Program-made: the position numbers and the translations under genes
Shown here: in pieces, positions 6,497-15,148 of the stretch
How positions within the stretch are numbered: position 1 is the stretch's first letter
Layout: every line of letters begins with the position of its first letter
From: a virus
Reading direction: 5' to 3' (one strand)
IMG/VR virus record: IMGVR_UViG_3300023174_000064
Span: 1-64,000 of that record
DNA: 64,000 bases
Notes under the pieces: model-generated
What the model saw: only the letters and a program-made list of their open reading frames with translations
Told to the model about the DNA's origin: nothing
The model's database searches: none

Positions 6497-8287
6497 ATGA
6501 GAATTAAACTATTAAACGAAGGTGTAGTAGACTCTGCAAGCCGAAGTGTAGAAGGCAAACCGTCTTACGGTTGGGGTGCTGCTGGTTTAGGTATGATACC
6601 AGATGCTATTGATCCGGTTCAAAGACTAATACAAGGCGGAAAAACATACGAAGATGGTATGTTTCGTTCTTATGATGCAATAGCCGGAAAACAATTTAAA
6701 GACGAACAAGGTAAAACGAGACAAGTTTCTCCCACTCAATCCGATCCTTATTTAAAACAAAAAGATCTGGCCACAGTTGCATTAACTGCAGGTGGTGCTG
6801 TTGAAGGTGTTGCCGATCTACTTGGAAAAAGCGAAAATTCAATAAGCAAATGGATTGCTCATCCTGCTTTAATAGGAGGTATTGGTGTTAAAGATGCATT
6901 TGAAACCGCTAATCAGTTAAGACAAGCAAAAGAATTATGGAATGCAGGAAAAACAACAGAAGCAAAACGTAAAGCGTTAGAAACAATAGAACCTGCCACT
7001 ATAAGTGCTGCTTCTTTGGCGGCACTTGGATCACATTATCTTCCTAGTATTATTCCAGCAACTCCTGCCACCACAGGTACATTTGCCAGAAGTTTGGGTG
7101 GTGCTGTTACAGGACTCACAAATAAATTGGATAAACTTGCCACAGAATACGAGAATGAAGGAATGGAAGGTGTTGAGAAGGCATTAGATACAATGGATTG
7201 GCATGATGCAACAGCCGCTGCATGGGGGGCTGCTGGTCCTGCCATGGATTGGGCTCTTCGAAAACAATTAACTGGAAAAATGGCATCCAAAGCACTACCT
7301 TTTGGAGTAGGAATGATTCCTTCTGCGTTATTTGCAGGAAAACAGTTAGGACATGGGATTATGGATGCATCAAGTGGTAACTTGGAACTTGCATTAAAAA
7401 GAGGAGCATTGGGTGTTGGTGAATTAGTATCAGGATTGGGTTATGCTACTGGAGGTGGAGCTGCTGCAGGAGCTGCTGCCGATGTAGGTATTGCTTTAAA
7501 ACAACAACAACTAGAAAAAGAAGAAGAAGAAATGGATGCTGAAGAATACAGAAAACAAGCGGAAAAAGATACAGAAGCAAGATTAAAACGAGCTGCTGAA
7601 CAACGTAAAGAAAGACTACAACCAGTTTTTGAACAATTCAGAGCAAGAGAACGAGAGAGAGAACGAGAAAAAGATAAAGGTGGAGAACGATTAAGTGATG
7701 CAGAACGTGCCGCTCGTGACGCTCCAGAAGTAAAACCAGAAAAACCAAAAGAACAAGAAACAGAAAAACCAAAAGAACAAGAAACAGAAAAACCAAAAGA
7801 AAAAGAAACAGAAAAAAAACCAGGATTTTGGAGTAGAATATTAAAAGGGCTTGGTATTGCAACTACTGGTGCTGTAGCCGGTGTTGTTGCTGGTGCTAAT
7901 GATGATGCTGATAAAACCGATAAAATTACACCATCAAAGTATTTTGATCCAACCAGAGAAGAAATTGCAGGTAATGAGACTTTAGTTGCTTCTGCAAAAA
8001 CACCACAATTTGATTGGTATAGAAATCAATGGTACACAATGCCAACCAGAATTATGAGTTCTACTATTATCAATGAAGGAAAACTAACTCCTAAAGAGTC
8101 TTTACAACGTAAGTTAAAGAAACAGCGGTATAAGGTTTCTTACGTTCAAGACGGTAAAAAAGTGGAAGTGTTTGCTTCTTCTATTCGTGGTGTTCGCCGA
8201 GTTGTGTATGGAAAGAAACAGTATAAAGTTCACAATTCAACTGGATCTGACGTGACCGGTTACTTTAAGAAACTGCTTGGTAGATAA
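6497..8287 (+). CDS. Large low-complexity protein with CTS-like N-terminus, candidate internal head protein
   Basis: A 596-residue protein. It begins MRIKLLNEG, where L6-N7-E8 before G9 fits the T4 prohead-protease rule (L/I)-x-E followed by Ala/Gly. Residues about 90-340 are Gly/Ala-rich with several hydrophobic segments. Residues 345-400 form a charged coiled-coil (KQQQLEKEEEEMDAEEYRK). Residues about 415-438 are a tandem 8-residue repeat (EKPKEQET). A hydrophobic segment (LGIATTGAVAGVVAGA) follows, and a basic C-terminal domain (about 533-596) contains another I-I-N-E-G. It shares the module GGE-x-LS-x-AERAARDAPEV with the protein at 18963. SD AAGGA precedes the ATG. Internal virion or ejected protein is an inference; the family is not recognised. 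Confidence 0.6.
   Translation: MRIKLLNEGVVDSASRSVEGKPSYGWGAAGLGMIPDAIDPVQRLIQGGKTYEDGMFRSYDAIAGKQFKDEQGKTRQVSPTQSDPYLKQKDLATVALTAGGAVEGVADLLGKSENSISKWIAHPALIGGIGVKDAFETANQLRQAKELWNAGKTTEAKRKALETIEPATISAASLAALGSHYLPSIIPATPATTGTFARSLGGAVTGLTNKLDKLATEYENEGMEGVEKALDTMDWHDATAAAWGAAGPAMDWALRKQLTGKMASKALPFGVGMIPSALFAGKQLGHGIMDASSGNLELALKRGALGVGELVSGLGYATGGGAAAGAAADVGIALKQQQLEKEEEEMDAEEYRKQAEKDTEARLKRAAEQRKERLQPVFEQFRAREREREREKDKGGERLSDAERAARDAPEVKPEKPKEQETEKPKEQETEKPKEKETEKKPGFWSRILKGLGIATTGAVAGVVAGANDDADKTDKITPSKYFDPTREEIAGNETLVASAKTPQFDWYRNQWYTMPTRIMSSTIINEGKLTPKESLQRKLKKQRYKVSYVQDGKKVEVFASSIRGVRRVVYGKKQYKVHNSTGSDVTGYFKKLLGR
7739..7810 (+). repeat. 24-bp in-frame tandem repeat (three copies)
   Basis: Three near-perfect copies of a 24-bp unit (7739-7762, 7763-7786, 7787-7810) encode EKPKEQET repeats; the third copy has Q changed to K. 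Confidence 0.8.
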
Positions 8288-8290
8288 AAT

Positions 8291-8539
8291 TTAAACTACG
8301 CCGTAGGCGGTAAGACCACTGACAGAAATTACTTGATTTGCAATAATTGGTAAAATAGTAGAAGTACCAGTTAAACCGGTATTAGTTAAAGTTACTCCAC
8401 TACCATCAGAAAATTTAAGACCAATTGAATTGGTAGATGAAATGTATGATAAAAAAAGTCCTCTATGAGGAGCCACTATACTAGTTCCGGCGGTTATTCC
8501 AAATACTTTTTGATAAGATGCAGGTGTAATTGCTTTCAT
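8291..8539 (-). CDS. Small beta-rich protein, probably structural
   Basis: An 82-residue protein, uncharged overall and rich in Thr, Ser, Gly and Ile, with alternating polar/hydrophobic strands (GLKFSDGSGVTLTNTG, ILPIIANQVISVSG). It resembles small decoration or tail proteins of marine and freshwater phages, but no named family can be assigned. It has no Shine-Dalgarno sequence. An exact minus-strand TATAAATA lies 5 nt before its ATG, predicting a late, leaderless message. It converges on the 596-aa gene with only 3 nt between the two stop codons. Confidence 0.6.
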   Translation of the reverse strand: MKAITPASYQKVFGITAGTSIVAPHRGLFLSYISSTNSIGLKFSDGSGVTLTNTGLTGTSTILPIIANQVISVSGLTAYGVV

Positions 8540-8544
8540 GTAAG

Positions 8545-8552
8545 TATTTATA
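8545..8552 (-). promoter_or_regulatory. T4-late-type promoter octamer, leaderless arrangement
   Basis: TATAAATA on the minus strand, then CTTAC (5 nt), then ATG at 8539. Same spacing as at 4228-4241. Confidence 0.6.
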
Positions 8553-8603
8553 ACAGTTATTTTTTTACCATCATATATAATATAGTGATTATTTTATACA
8601 ATT

Positions 8604-9260
8604 ATGAACAATAAAACTTTTACCCATAAATTAGTAAATTTGCAGCAAGGTGAACGAGTAGACGGGTTTTATCAAACTCCAGACGGCAGATTTCCCAGTG
8701 TAACAACTGTGGTAGGCTGGAAAAAGAATCAGTTTTTTGCCGAATGGCGCAAAAAGAATCCTAAAGAAGCTGCCCGTACCAGAACCCGTGGCACCAAGCT
8801 GCACTCTTTAATTGAAACTTATCTGTTAAATGAACCTAAATTTAAAGATCAAGACCCATACACTTTAGATCTTTTTAATCAAATTCAAACAGAAATTGAC
8901 AAAATTGACAACATTTACGCAATTGAAGGCTTTCTTTGGAGCAAGCCGTTACGCATGGCAGGCCGATCTGACTGTATTGCAGACTATAATGGGATTCCCA
9001 GTGTGATCGACTTTAAAGGAAGCACCAGACCCAAACAAAAAGACGACATTCACAGTTACTTTCTACAAGCCACTGCATACGCTGAAATGTGGAAAGAACG
9101 CACTGGGCAACCAATAACACAGATTGTTATCTTAATTTCATGTGATGATGGTACCACTCAGGTGTTTGTGGAGAACACCAAAAATTACAAAAAAGCACTT
9201 GCTGTAGCAATTAAAGAATGGAGAGACGAATATGAACCTAGACAATGTAAACAAGCGTAA
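8604..9260 (+). CDS. PD-(D/E)XK exonuclease, MGME1/RecB-like
   Basis: A 218-residue protein with the motif order of MGME1-type PD-(D/E)XK nucleases: PSVTTVVGW (31-39), the helix R62-G-T-K-L-H67, E108, G120-R-S-D123 (metal ligand), the core I-D136-F-K138-G, and Q155-A-T-A-Y-A. All catalytic positions (H67, D123, D136, K138, Q155) are present. Such proteins are single-strand DNA exonucleases common in T4-like marine phages, used in recombination, replication-end processing or host DNA breakdown. The start lacks a Shine-Dalgarno sequence; the upstream region is AT-rich with a TATAAT at 8576-8581. It overlaps the next gene by 29 nt, showing translational coupling. Confidence 0.8.
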   Translation: MNNKTFTHKLVNLQQGERVDGFYQTPDGRFPSVTTVVGWKKNQFFAEWRKKNPKEAARTRTRGTKLHSLIETYLLNEPKFKDQDPYTLDLFNQIQTEIDKIDNIYAIEGFLWSKPLRMAGRSDCIADYNGIPSVIDFKGSTRPKQKDDIHSYFLQATAYAEMWKERTGQPITQIVILISCDDGTTQVFVENTKNYKKALAVAIKEWRDEYEPRQCKQA

Positions 9261-9597
9261 TAGTAGAGAATGGTCACTTTTTAATGAAAATTCTCGCGGA
9301 GAAAACAATCGTGCCAGATTTGTTGAAAAATATGGTGGAGAATTTGTTAAAATTAACAAATCTTGGGTTTGGAACTCACGAGTAAAAAAGAAAATGGACT
9401 TTGCTCACACTAAAAAGAAACGAACCATTTATATTTTTACCGATAAAGATGGAATTAAGTATATTACAGACAATTTTACCAGTTTTTGTAAAGACAGAAA
9501 TATTAATGATGCTGCTATGTACGATGTTATTAATGGAAAACGAAAAAGCTTTAAAGGATTTACAGTTGAACGCATTCAACCAAAAGATCAAGCTTAA
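9232..9597 (+). CDS. Homing-endonuclease-type DNA-binding protein (NUMOD-like)
   Basis: A 121-residue basic protein whose start lies inside the exonuclease gene (29-nt overlap), with GGAG about 8 nt upstream of the ATG. The C-terminal 40 residues (FTSFCKDRNINDAAMYDVI, then NGKRKSFKGFTVERI) match the helix-turn-helix repeat found beside HNH and GIY-YIG nucleases in T4-like phages (NUMOD1-type: a short helix, S-x-x, NGK, GF/GW). The N-terminal half contains a segment resembling small phage DNA-binding modules (NRARFVEKYGGEFVKINKSWVW). No nuclease motif is visible, so it is either a free DNA-binding remnant of a homing endonuclease or a regulator. Confidence 0.55.
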   Translation: MNLDNVNKRNSREWSLFNENSRGENNRARFVEKYGGEFVKINKSWVWNSRVKKKMDFAHTKKKRTIYIFTDKDGIKYITDNFTSFCKDRNINDAAMYDVINGKRKSFKGFTVERIQPKDQA

Positions 9598-9620
9598 AAA
9601 TCCATAAATAACTGTACACT

Positions 9621-11987
9621 ATGCTTAATCAACCCAACTGGTTCAACGAATCTGAATACGCCGATTTTCTTGCCGAGTCTTCCATTCTTTGGGAGATGAA
9701 TGTTCCATATCAAAAACAAAAGTTTGAAAATCGAAAGAAAATGAGAAATTTTGAACGTGAGACTGCCATCCGTAAAGGCCGTTTAAAGTCTGAACTCACC
9801 AGAGAGTTGTATCAAGCAAAGGCTAAAGGTATTCGTATGGGATTAGGTGAACAATTTAAACAAACATTAATGGATAATTTTTTTAATAAATTAATGGAAG
9901 CTAAAACTGCAATCAAAGCAGAAAAGTCCAGAATGCGTCCAGAAGTGGATCCAGCAGATAAAGAAAGAGACAGAAAACGAGAAGACAGACGACAAGAAGC
10001 ACAAAAAAATCCACTGTCTAATGTGATAATTGTTAAAAATAAAAAATTAAATAAAGTAGAAATTATCACCAAAGAAGATTTTAATTCAAAAACTCACGAA
10101 TTACTTAAAGGAAAAGTAAAAAATATGGATAAAGGAAGTGTCTCTAAAGCAGATCTGAGACATTATTCTGAAATGGATAATTTTATGACTACCAAGACTT
10201 CTATTAAACTACTTGGTAAAAAAGAAAAACAACAAACCAAAAAGAAAACACCAAAACAATCTGGTGAAAATTCACAAGAAACAAAAAGTGAAACTCCCCC
10301 ACCACCAACACCACGAGTTCCTAAAGACGGCAAAGAAATAACTGATCCAGATTCCACATATCCGGATTGGGATCATACTATTGCACAATTTACAAATTAT
10401 ATTCCTGATGCATTAAATACCATTACAGGAAAACCAGTTTCTCCAGAATATCAACAAATAATATCTGTTAGTAGAACTTTAGGTGATTCTTTAAACAGAT
10501 TTACCAGAGAACTACTACAAACTTTTCCACAAGTCAGTGAGATGAAATTTGAAAAAACAGAACTAGTAATGCCTACTGGAAAAATGTGGTCTAAATCTGG
10601 TATTCCTGAGACTTCTCCTAATGCTAATATTATTGGAGTTGGGCCAGATCAAACTTTGGGATTTTCTATTAAAATAGGTGAACAATTATCTCCAACAAAT
10701 AGAGGAGAAGCTGGTCAGGTTCTGAACAGTATTCTTGCTTCTGATTCTGAAGGAAAATATGCTCAAATATTTTCTTTGATGTTTGCTGATTTTATTTTGG
10801 AATTACGAAAGAAATTTTCTTTTGTTAACATGTATGCTCCTTCTACTCAAGTAGAAACACAAGGATCCATAACGATTGCAAGACAAAGATGGGATCGAGA
10901 AAACACAGAAAACAATCAAAAAACCTTTACAAATTCTTGTGGAGATTTTATTGAGAAGTTTTTAAATGATAATATAGATTTAAAAACTGCATTTTTATAT
11001 GAATCTCTGTCAGGCAATTTAAAATTTGATAAAAATCCAGGTTCTGCTCAAGTATTACTGAGTTCCAAAAAAGACGGTTCTGATCTTGCTGCTATTCCTT
11101 TGAACCAGGAATTTGCTTACGATCTTGCAAAATCTGATAGAACAGATTTGAATTTAAACTTTATTCAAACACCAAATTCTAGCAACGGATTTTATCAAAA
11201 TATAATGCAAAAATTTCGTACAGTTAATGAATCATCCATAGATGTCGTTATGGAGATGGAAAGACTTAAAAATAGTATTCCCGATCTTTTAACATTCATG
11301 AATTTGTTTGAGCTTAAATTAAATTCTGTTTCATACCGAACTCCAATTGTTTACTCTGATTTTTATTCTCCCGAATCAGACGTAAGTAATATAGTAACAA
11401 TAAATCAGGGCACAAACAGAGAAAAACAAATCAATATTCCTGTTAGAGCAACTTTTACTTCTGATGGTGAAGAAGAAAATATTATAGAAAAGGGTATTGA
11501 TCAAGTTCTTAATGAATATTTACTTTTAAATGATTATCTGGTTGAAAGTGTAAACGCAGATGAAATATCTTTAGAAGAAGCATGTGATTTTATCTGTGAA
11601 GAATTTAGTTTGATGGAAAAAAGAAATTATCGCAAAGAATACGACAATTACCACGCAAAACCAGAACAAAGAAAAAATCGTAGCAAACGAGTTCTTGCCA
11701 ACAGAATAATGAAAAAAAAGGGTAAAATTCGTAAAGGCGATGGTAATGATACTCATCATAAAGATGGCAACCCTCAAAATAATAGTGTTGACAATTTAAA
11801 AGTAATATCTAAATCAAAAAATCGCAGCATGAACGAAGATCATGGTGCAGGATTTGAAGGTACTCCTGAATTGGTAAATAAATTGCTTCAAGACACTCCC
11901 GGCTCTAATGACCCATTTGTTGGCATGAAAAGTATTCCCTACTTGGAAAGTCGTTTAAACAAGAAACTTAAAGCCAAAAAGAAGTAA
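9621..11987 (+). CDS. Large protein with C-terminal HNH-type domain
   Basis: A 788-residue protein. The N-terminal 110 residues are helical and charged (MLNQPNWFNESEYADFLAES, then a basic coiled coil). Residues about 100-240 are Lys/Pro-rich and likely disordered. Residues 240-640 form a globular region of unknown fold. The C-terminal 150 residues hold a basic helix and an HNH-type motif: H712-H713-K-D-G-N717-P-Q-N-N-S-V-D-N725-L, then ISKSKNRS, as in a family of HNH proteins widespread in marine and alphaproteobacterial phages. N-terminal L-A-E and L-W-E sites fit the (L/I)-x-E rule. It could be a virion-packaged nuclease. There is no Shine-Dalgarno sequence; a CATAAATA lies 10 nt before the ATG. 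Confidence 0.65.
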   Translation: MLNQPNWFNESEYADFLAESSILWEMNVPYQKQKFENRKKMRNFERETAIRKGRLKSELTRELYQAKAKGIRMGLGEQFKQTLMDNFFNKLMEAKTAIKAEKSRMRPEVDPADKERDRKREDRRQEAQKNPLSNVIIVKNKKLNKVEIITKEDFNSKTHELLKGKVKNMDKGSVSKADLRHYSEMDNFMTTKTSIKLLGKKEKQQTKKKTPKQSGENSQETKSETPPPPTPRVPKDGKEITDPDSTYPDWDHTIAQFTNYIPDALNTITGKPVSPEYQQIISVSRTLGDSLNRFTRELLQTFPQVSEMKFEKTELVMPTGKMWSKSGIPETSPNANIIGVGPDQTLGFSIKIGEQLSPTNRGEAGQVLNSILASDSEGKYAQIFSLMFADFILELRKKFSFVNMYAPSTQVETQGSITIARQRWDRENTENNQKTFTNSCGDFIEKFLNDNIDLKTAFLYESLSGNLKFDKNPGSAQVLLSSKKDGSDLAAIPLNQEFAYDLAKSDRTDLNLNFIQTPNSSNGFYQNIMQKFRTVNESSIDVVMEMERLKNSIPDLLTFMNLFELKLNSVSYRTPIVYSDFYSPESDVSNIVTINQGTNREKQINIPVRATFTSDGEEENIIEKGIDQVLNEYLLLNDYLVESVNADEISLEEACDFICEEFSLMEKRNYRKEYDNYHAKPEQRKNRSKRVLANRIMKKKGKIRKGDGNDTHHKDGNPQNNSVDNLKVISKSKNRSMNEDHGAGFEGTPELVNKLLQDTPGSNDPFVGMKSIPYLESRLNKKLKAKKK

Positions 11988-11996
11988 AGGTGTTCA

Positions 11997-12629
11997 ATGA
12001 TTGACGGTCATTTTAGCTTTTCCCAAGATTTTGTTAAAGTATTTGAAGCTTATTCGGCATATGTTGCAGTGGCATGTGCAATGATGTTTGGTGTTTGGAA
12101 AGCATGGACCAAATACAGTAAAGACCGAGAAAATAATGATAACTCTTTCATCACGGTACACGGCGAAATACATGAAGTTCTAACAGAACTCAGAGTATTA
12201 ACAGACTCGGCCAGAGCTCAAGTAATCCAATTTCACAACGGCGAATACTTCATGGATGGTGTATCCATGAGAAAATTTAGTATTACACACGAGTCGTTAG
12301 AAAAAGGAATCGAATCAGACGCCAATCGAATCAAAGGTGTTCTTTGCTCTATGTTTATTCCTTTGCTTAATTTGGTATTAGAAGACAGCCCCCGAATCCA
12401 TTACACAGTAGATCTTAAAAACTCCTACTTGAAACAATACTTGGAATCTCGTAGCGTGGAAGCTTTCAGTGTACTTCCTATTAAGATTCAAAACCAAACA
12501 ACCGGATTTGTAATGGTTCAGTGGTGTAGTGGTCTGAAAGCTGAAAGAATTGATGAAACATTTACTGTAAATGAATTAACCAAGATTCGTAATCAAATTA
12601 CGGCTCAACTAGGACAGCAAAAGCGATGA
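11997..12629 (+). CDS. Membrane-anchored protein with a GAF-like domain
   Basis: A 210-residue protein with one N-terminal transmembrane helix (YVAVACAMMFGVWKAW, residues about 22-37) followed by a soluble domain. The segment A-Q-V-I-Q-F-H-N-G-E-Y-F (about 75-86) and the later VLPIKIQNQTTGFVMVQW (about 160-177) suggest a GAF/PAS-like sensor fold of the kind found in cyanobacterial and phage proteins. That assignment is by pattern only. It lies 9 nt after the HNH-domain gene and overlaps the next gene by 4 nt (ATGA), so it is cotranscribed. A membrane location is well supported; ligand and role are unknown. Confidence 0.55.
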   Translation: MIDGHFSFSQDFVKVFEAYSAYVAVACAMMFGVWKAWTKYSKDRENNDNSFITVHGEIHEVLTELRVLTDSARAQVIQFHNGEYFMDGVSMRKFSITHESLEKGIESDANRIKGVLCSMFIPLLNLVLEDSPRIHYTVDLKNSYLKQYLESRSVEAFSVLPIKIQNQTTGFVMVQWCSGLKAERIDETFTVNELTKIRNQITAQLGQQKR

Positions 12630-13828
12630 GATTAAACGAAGTATATAAAGATTCCGGATTAGGAAAATGGTTCCATAAACAGTCTGCAACCAAAGAACCT
12701 GGTTGGGATAGATACAATAGTACTGGAAAGCGTGTAGGCAAATGTGGTGATGCCAAAGAAGGCGAATCGTATTCTGCCTGCCTTTCAAAACAAAAGGCCC
12801 AAAAATTAGGTAAAGACGGAATTGGTAGTTTTGTGAAAAGAAAACGAGAAGCACAAAGCGATGCTGGTAGAGGTAAAAAAGGAACAGGTTCTAAAGGAAA
12901 AAAACCAATATTTGTTGAAACCGGTGCAGCAAAGAAAAAGGTAAACGAATCTATGCAAAATACAAATGAAGATTGTGGTTGCGAACACAACGATAAAAAA
13001 TTTAATCTAATGAATAAGATTAAACAAAACATGAAGAAAAAGCTTTTAAAAGAACAAGCTAGTTTTGAAATGTGGAAAAAAAACAATTCAAATATTCAAG
13101 TAACAAAAGAATGTATGGATTTTACTGAATTAGATCTTATGTCGTTTCGTGGTAAAAAAACTTTGGTAGAAACACATAACGGAAATCATTACGGTACTCT
13201 TGGTATTTTTAAAAAGAATTTTGCTTTGTTTGAAGACGGCGAAATCAGCAAAGTGATTGATCCAGCAGAAGTAACAAAGGTTGTATGTGAAGATACACGA
13301 GTTGTAATTTTGGAAAAGAATGTTCCAAACGATTCTAAAAAATGGTCGAATTGTAAGAGTCAAGCAAAAAGTAAATTTGATGTTTATCCAAGTGCGTATG
13401 CAAACGCATGGGCATCAAAATGTTACAAGAAAAAAGGCGGAACTTGGAAGAAAGTAAACGAAGAATTGGACAATAAAATGAAGAACTTAAAAGAAGAAAT
13501 ATCAAAAGAAACGGCAAAATCTGATATAGATTTAATCTTAAGAGAACGATTAAAACATCGTTTTTTTGGTCAAATTTCTGAAGATATTGTAAATAAAGAC
13601 AATAAAGGCAAATTGACTCCACAAAAAACAAATCCTAGAGCCAAAAGTCGAGATAAAATTCGTGAAAAGGTGAAAGATCGAGCCAAAGTGGTAACTGGCC
13701 CTAAAGACAAAAATGGCAATAAAATAAGAGACGACACCCCAGAAGAAGCCGGTTATCGTTTAGCAACCTTTATTGAATTAAAGAAAAAAGGCAAATTGAA
13801 GTCTGATAAAAAGAAAAACAAGAAATAA
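12626..13828 (+). CDS. Conserved phage protein with Cys-containing DUF5872-like segment
   Basis: A 400-residue, very basic protein. The N-terminal 95 residues carry the pattern GLGKWFH, KEPGWDRYNSTGK, KCGDAKEGESYSACLSKQKA, VKRKREAQSD, typical of a small conserved module in T4-like cyanophages (DUF5872-type). A second module around residues 235-275 (KWSNCKSQAKSKFDVYPSAY, then WASKCYKKKGGTW) is also widely conserved in such phages. The C-terminus is a Lys-rich tail with TPEEAGYRLATFIELKKKGK. The N-terminus MRLNEV contains an L-N-E site like the other candidate head-internal proteins here. Role unknown; abundant basic residues suit DNA binding in the head. ATGA overlap with the previous gene. 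Confidence 0.65.
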   Translation: MRLNEVYKDSGLGKWFHKQSATKEPGWDRYNSTGKRVGKCGDAKEGESYSACLSKQKAQKLGKDGIGSFVKRKREAQSDAGRGKKGTGSKGKKPIFVETGAAKKKVNESMQNTNEDCGCEHNDKKFNLMNKIKQNMKKKLLKEQASFEMWKKNNSNIQVTKECMDFTELDLMSFRGKKTLVETHNGNHYGTLGIFKKNFALFEDGEISKVIDPAEVTKVVCEDTRVVILEKNVPNDSKKWSNCKSQAKSKFDVYPSAYANAWASKCYKKKGGTWKKVNEELDNKMKNLKEEISKETAKSDIDLILRERLKHRFFGQISEDIVNKDNKGKLTPQKTNPRAKSRDKIREKVKDRAKVVTGPKDKNGNKIRDDTPEEAGYRLATFIELKKKGKLKSDKKKNKK

Positions 13829-13833
13829 AAACT

Positions 13834-13841
13834 AATAAATA
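13834..13841 (+). promoter_or_regulatory. Late-promoter-like octamer AATAAATA
   Basis: One mismatch to TATAAATA. It is followed by a Shine-Dalgarno sequence (AGGTGGAG) and the ATG at 13856. Confidence 0.35.
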
Positions 13842-13855
13842 AGGTGGAGACTTAA

Positions 13856-14383
13856 ATGAAAAAGTTTAAACAACTAAAACAACAATTAACAGAAGACGCT
13901 TATATGGATGGTGGAGCTCTAGGTGGCTTTCCTGCTCAAAAATCAACCAGAAGTGCGTTCAGCGATTTTGGTGTTCATCGTATAGAACACGACGATCAAT
14001 TAAAAAGACTACAAGCATTTGTAAACGCTTTTACTAGCCGTGAGTATCTTGAACCACGTGCTGCTTTATCTTTATTACGAGTAAAGTTAAATCTTGCTGG
14101 TTTTGATTTTGATTTCAACAAAAATACAGTAGTTCAAACCAACACACCAACCATCTTTAAATTAAAAAGATTTGGTGGAACTTTTGGTAAAACTTTAACT
14201 ACTCCACACAATGAATTTCAGACTACTGATGGATTTGAAGACATCTTAGACGGAAAGCATCTTGCATTACATACAGTTTTACATGAAGCACCATCCGGTT
14301 TATATAAATTAGAAATCCAAATTATCAAATATTCAAACACACCAGAAGAAGAAATAGAAGATAATTCCTTTAAATTAGATTGA
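13856..14383 (+). CDS. Hypothetical phage protein, 175 aa
   Basis: Good SD (GGTGGAG) before the ATG. The protein begins MKKFKQLKQQLTED, where L11-T12-E13 again matches the (L/I)-x-E propeptide pattern, followed by a glycine-rich stretch (DGGALGGFPAQ). Residues 40-170 look globular and mixed alpha/beta (YLEPRAALSLLRVKLNLAGF, GTFGKTLTTPHNEF, GLYKLEIQIIKYS). The last 15 residues are acidic. It is separated by a single base from the next gene, with which it forms a compact operon. No family is recognised with confidence. Confidence 0.6.
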   Translation: MKKFKQLKQQLTEDAYMDGGALGGFPAQKSTRSAFSDFGVHRIEHDDQLKRLQAFVNAFTSREYLEPRAALSLLRVKLNLAGFDFDFNKNTVVQTNTPTIFKLKRFGGTFGKTLTTPHNEFQTTDGFEDILDGKHLALHTVLHEAPSGLYKLEIQIIKYSNTPEEEIEDNSFKLD

Positions 14384-14384
14384 A

Positions 14385-14765
14385 ATGTTGCGTAATCCTT
14401 TGAGTGAAGATAATTTTTTACTTTATGCTATTAAAATGTACGACAATCCCAATTCAAATGGGATTGGAGAATTTTATGAAGATTTAAATCGCATAAAATA
14501 CATTAAAAGATTATTCAACAAATACAGCTGTAAAAAGCCTTTAAAGGATCGATTGGTGTTAAATCATATTTTAATTTTAAACAATGTTTTTGGAGCAGAA
14601 GCTTGTTCTAGAATATTGTTTTATAAAATAGAACCAAAATATTATTCCTATTTAAAAACATTCTTATCATTTCTTCAAATTTTACCTAAATCAATACCAG
14701 AAACTAAAATAGACGAGATTCCATTAGATCACAGAATAATGCAAGCTCTGAAAGAAATCAAATGA
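14385..14765 (+). CDS. Conserved T4-like phage protein (DUF7207-like)
   Basis: A 126-residue, mostly helical protein beginning MLRNPLSEDNFLLYAIKMYD. The pattern NPLxEDNF, then EFYEDLNRIKYIKRLF, then RLVLNHILILNNVFG, then ILFYKIE, LKTFLSFLQILP is that of a small protein conserved across T4-type cyanophages and their relatives (DUF7207-type in my memory). Its function is unknown. Its place among conserved phage genes, one base after the previous gene and with an ATGA overlap to the next, supports a single transcript. Predicted soluble. Confidence 0.7.
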   Translation: MLRNPLSEDNFLLYAIKMYDNPNSNGIGEFYEDLNRIKYIKRLFNKYSCKKPLKDRLVLNHILILNNVFGAEACSRILFYKIEPKYYSYLKTFLSFLQILPKSIPETKIDEIPLDHRIMQALKEIK

Positions 14766-15136
14766 CAAGCTTAAGTAACATAATAACATGTTTTACCGCC
14801 TCTAAATTTATTGAGGAAGTTACTAAACCAAACTATCGCAATTCTTTAATTGAAACCACTTTATTTGAATTTTCACAAGAGTGTGAACAATTAGGCGGAA
14901 ATAGTGACCTGTTTATACAGATTGCTACCAGAGAATTGGATGCGTGTAGACTATTAGAACAAGAAGGTGGAGCAGCTCCAATCACCAATTCTGTTGGTGG
15001 TGGCGGTATTGCTGGCATGAAACCAGACGATCTGGCAGTTCCAGTGGAAGCTCAAAAACGCCATACATCCAGAAACTCTATATTTAAGCGTAAGAAGCCT
15101 AATACATACTTTAAGGATAAAGATAACAGTTATTGA
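14762..15136 (+). CDS. Hypothetical phage protein, 124 aa
   Basis: The start overlaps the previous stop (ATGA), so translation is coupled. Residues 1-75 appear helical (IEEVTKPNYRNSLIETTLFE). A glycine-rich linker (SVGGGGIAGM, about 79-88) joins a short basic tail ending in HTSRNSIFKRKKPNTYF. This layout, a helical domain followed by a flexible basic tail, is seen in small virion or DNA-binding proteins, but no family can be named. It lies directly before the candidate holin gene. Confidence 0.55.
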   Translation: MTSLSNIITCFTASKFIEEVTKPNYRNSLIETTLFEFSQECEQLGGNSDLFIQIATRELDACRLLEQEGGAAPITNSVGGGGIAGMKPDDLAVPVEAQKRHTSRNSIFKRKKPNTYFKDKDNSY

Positions 15137-15148
15137 GAAAGGATTGTT

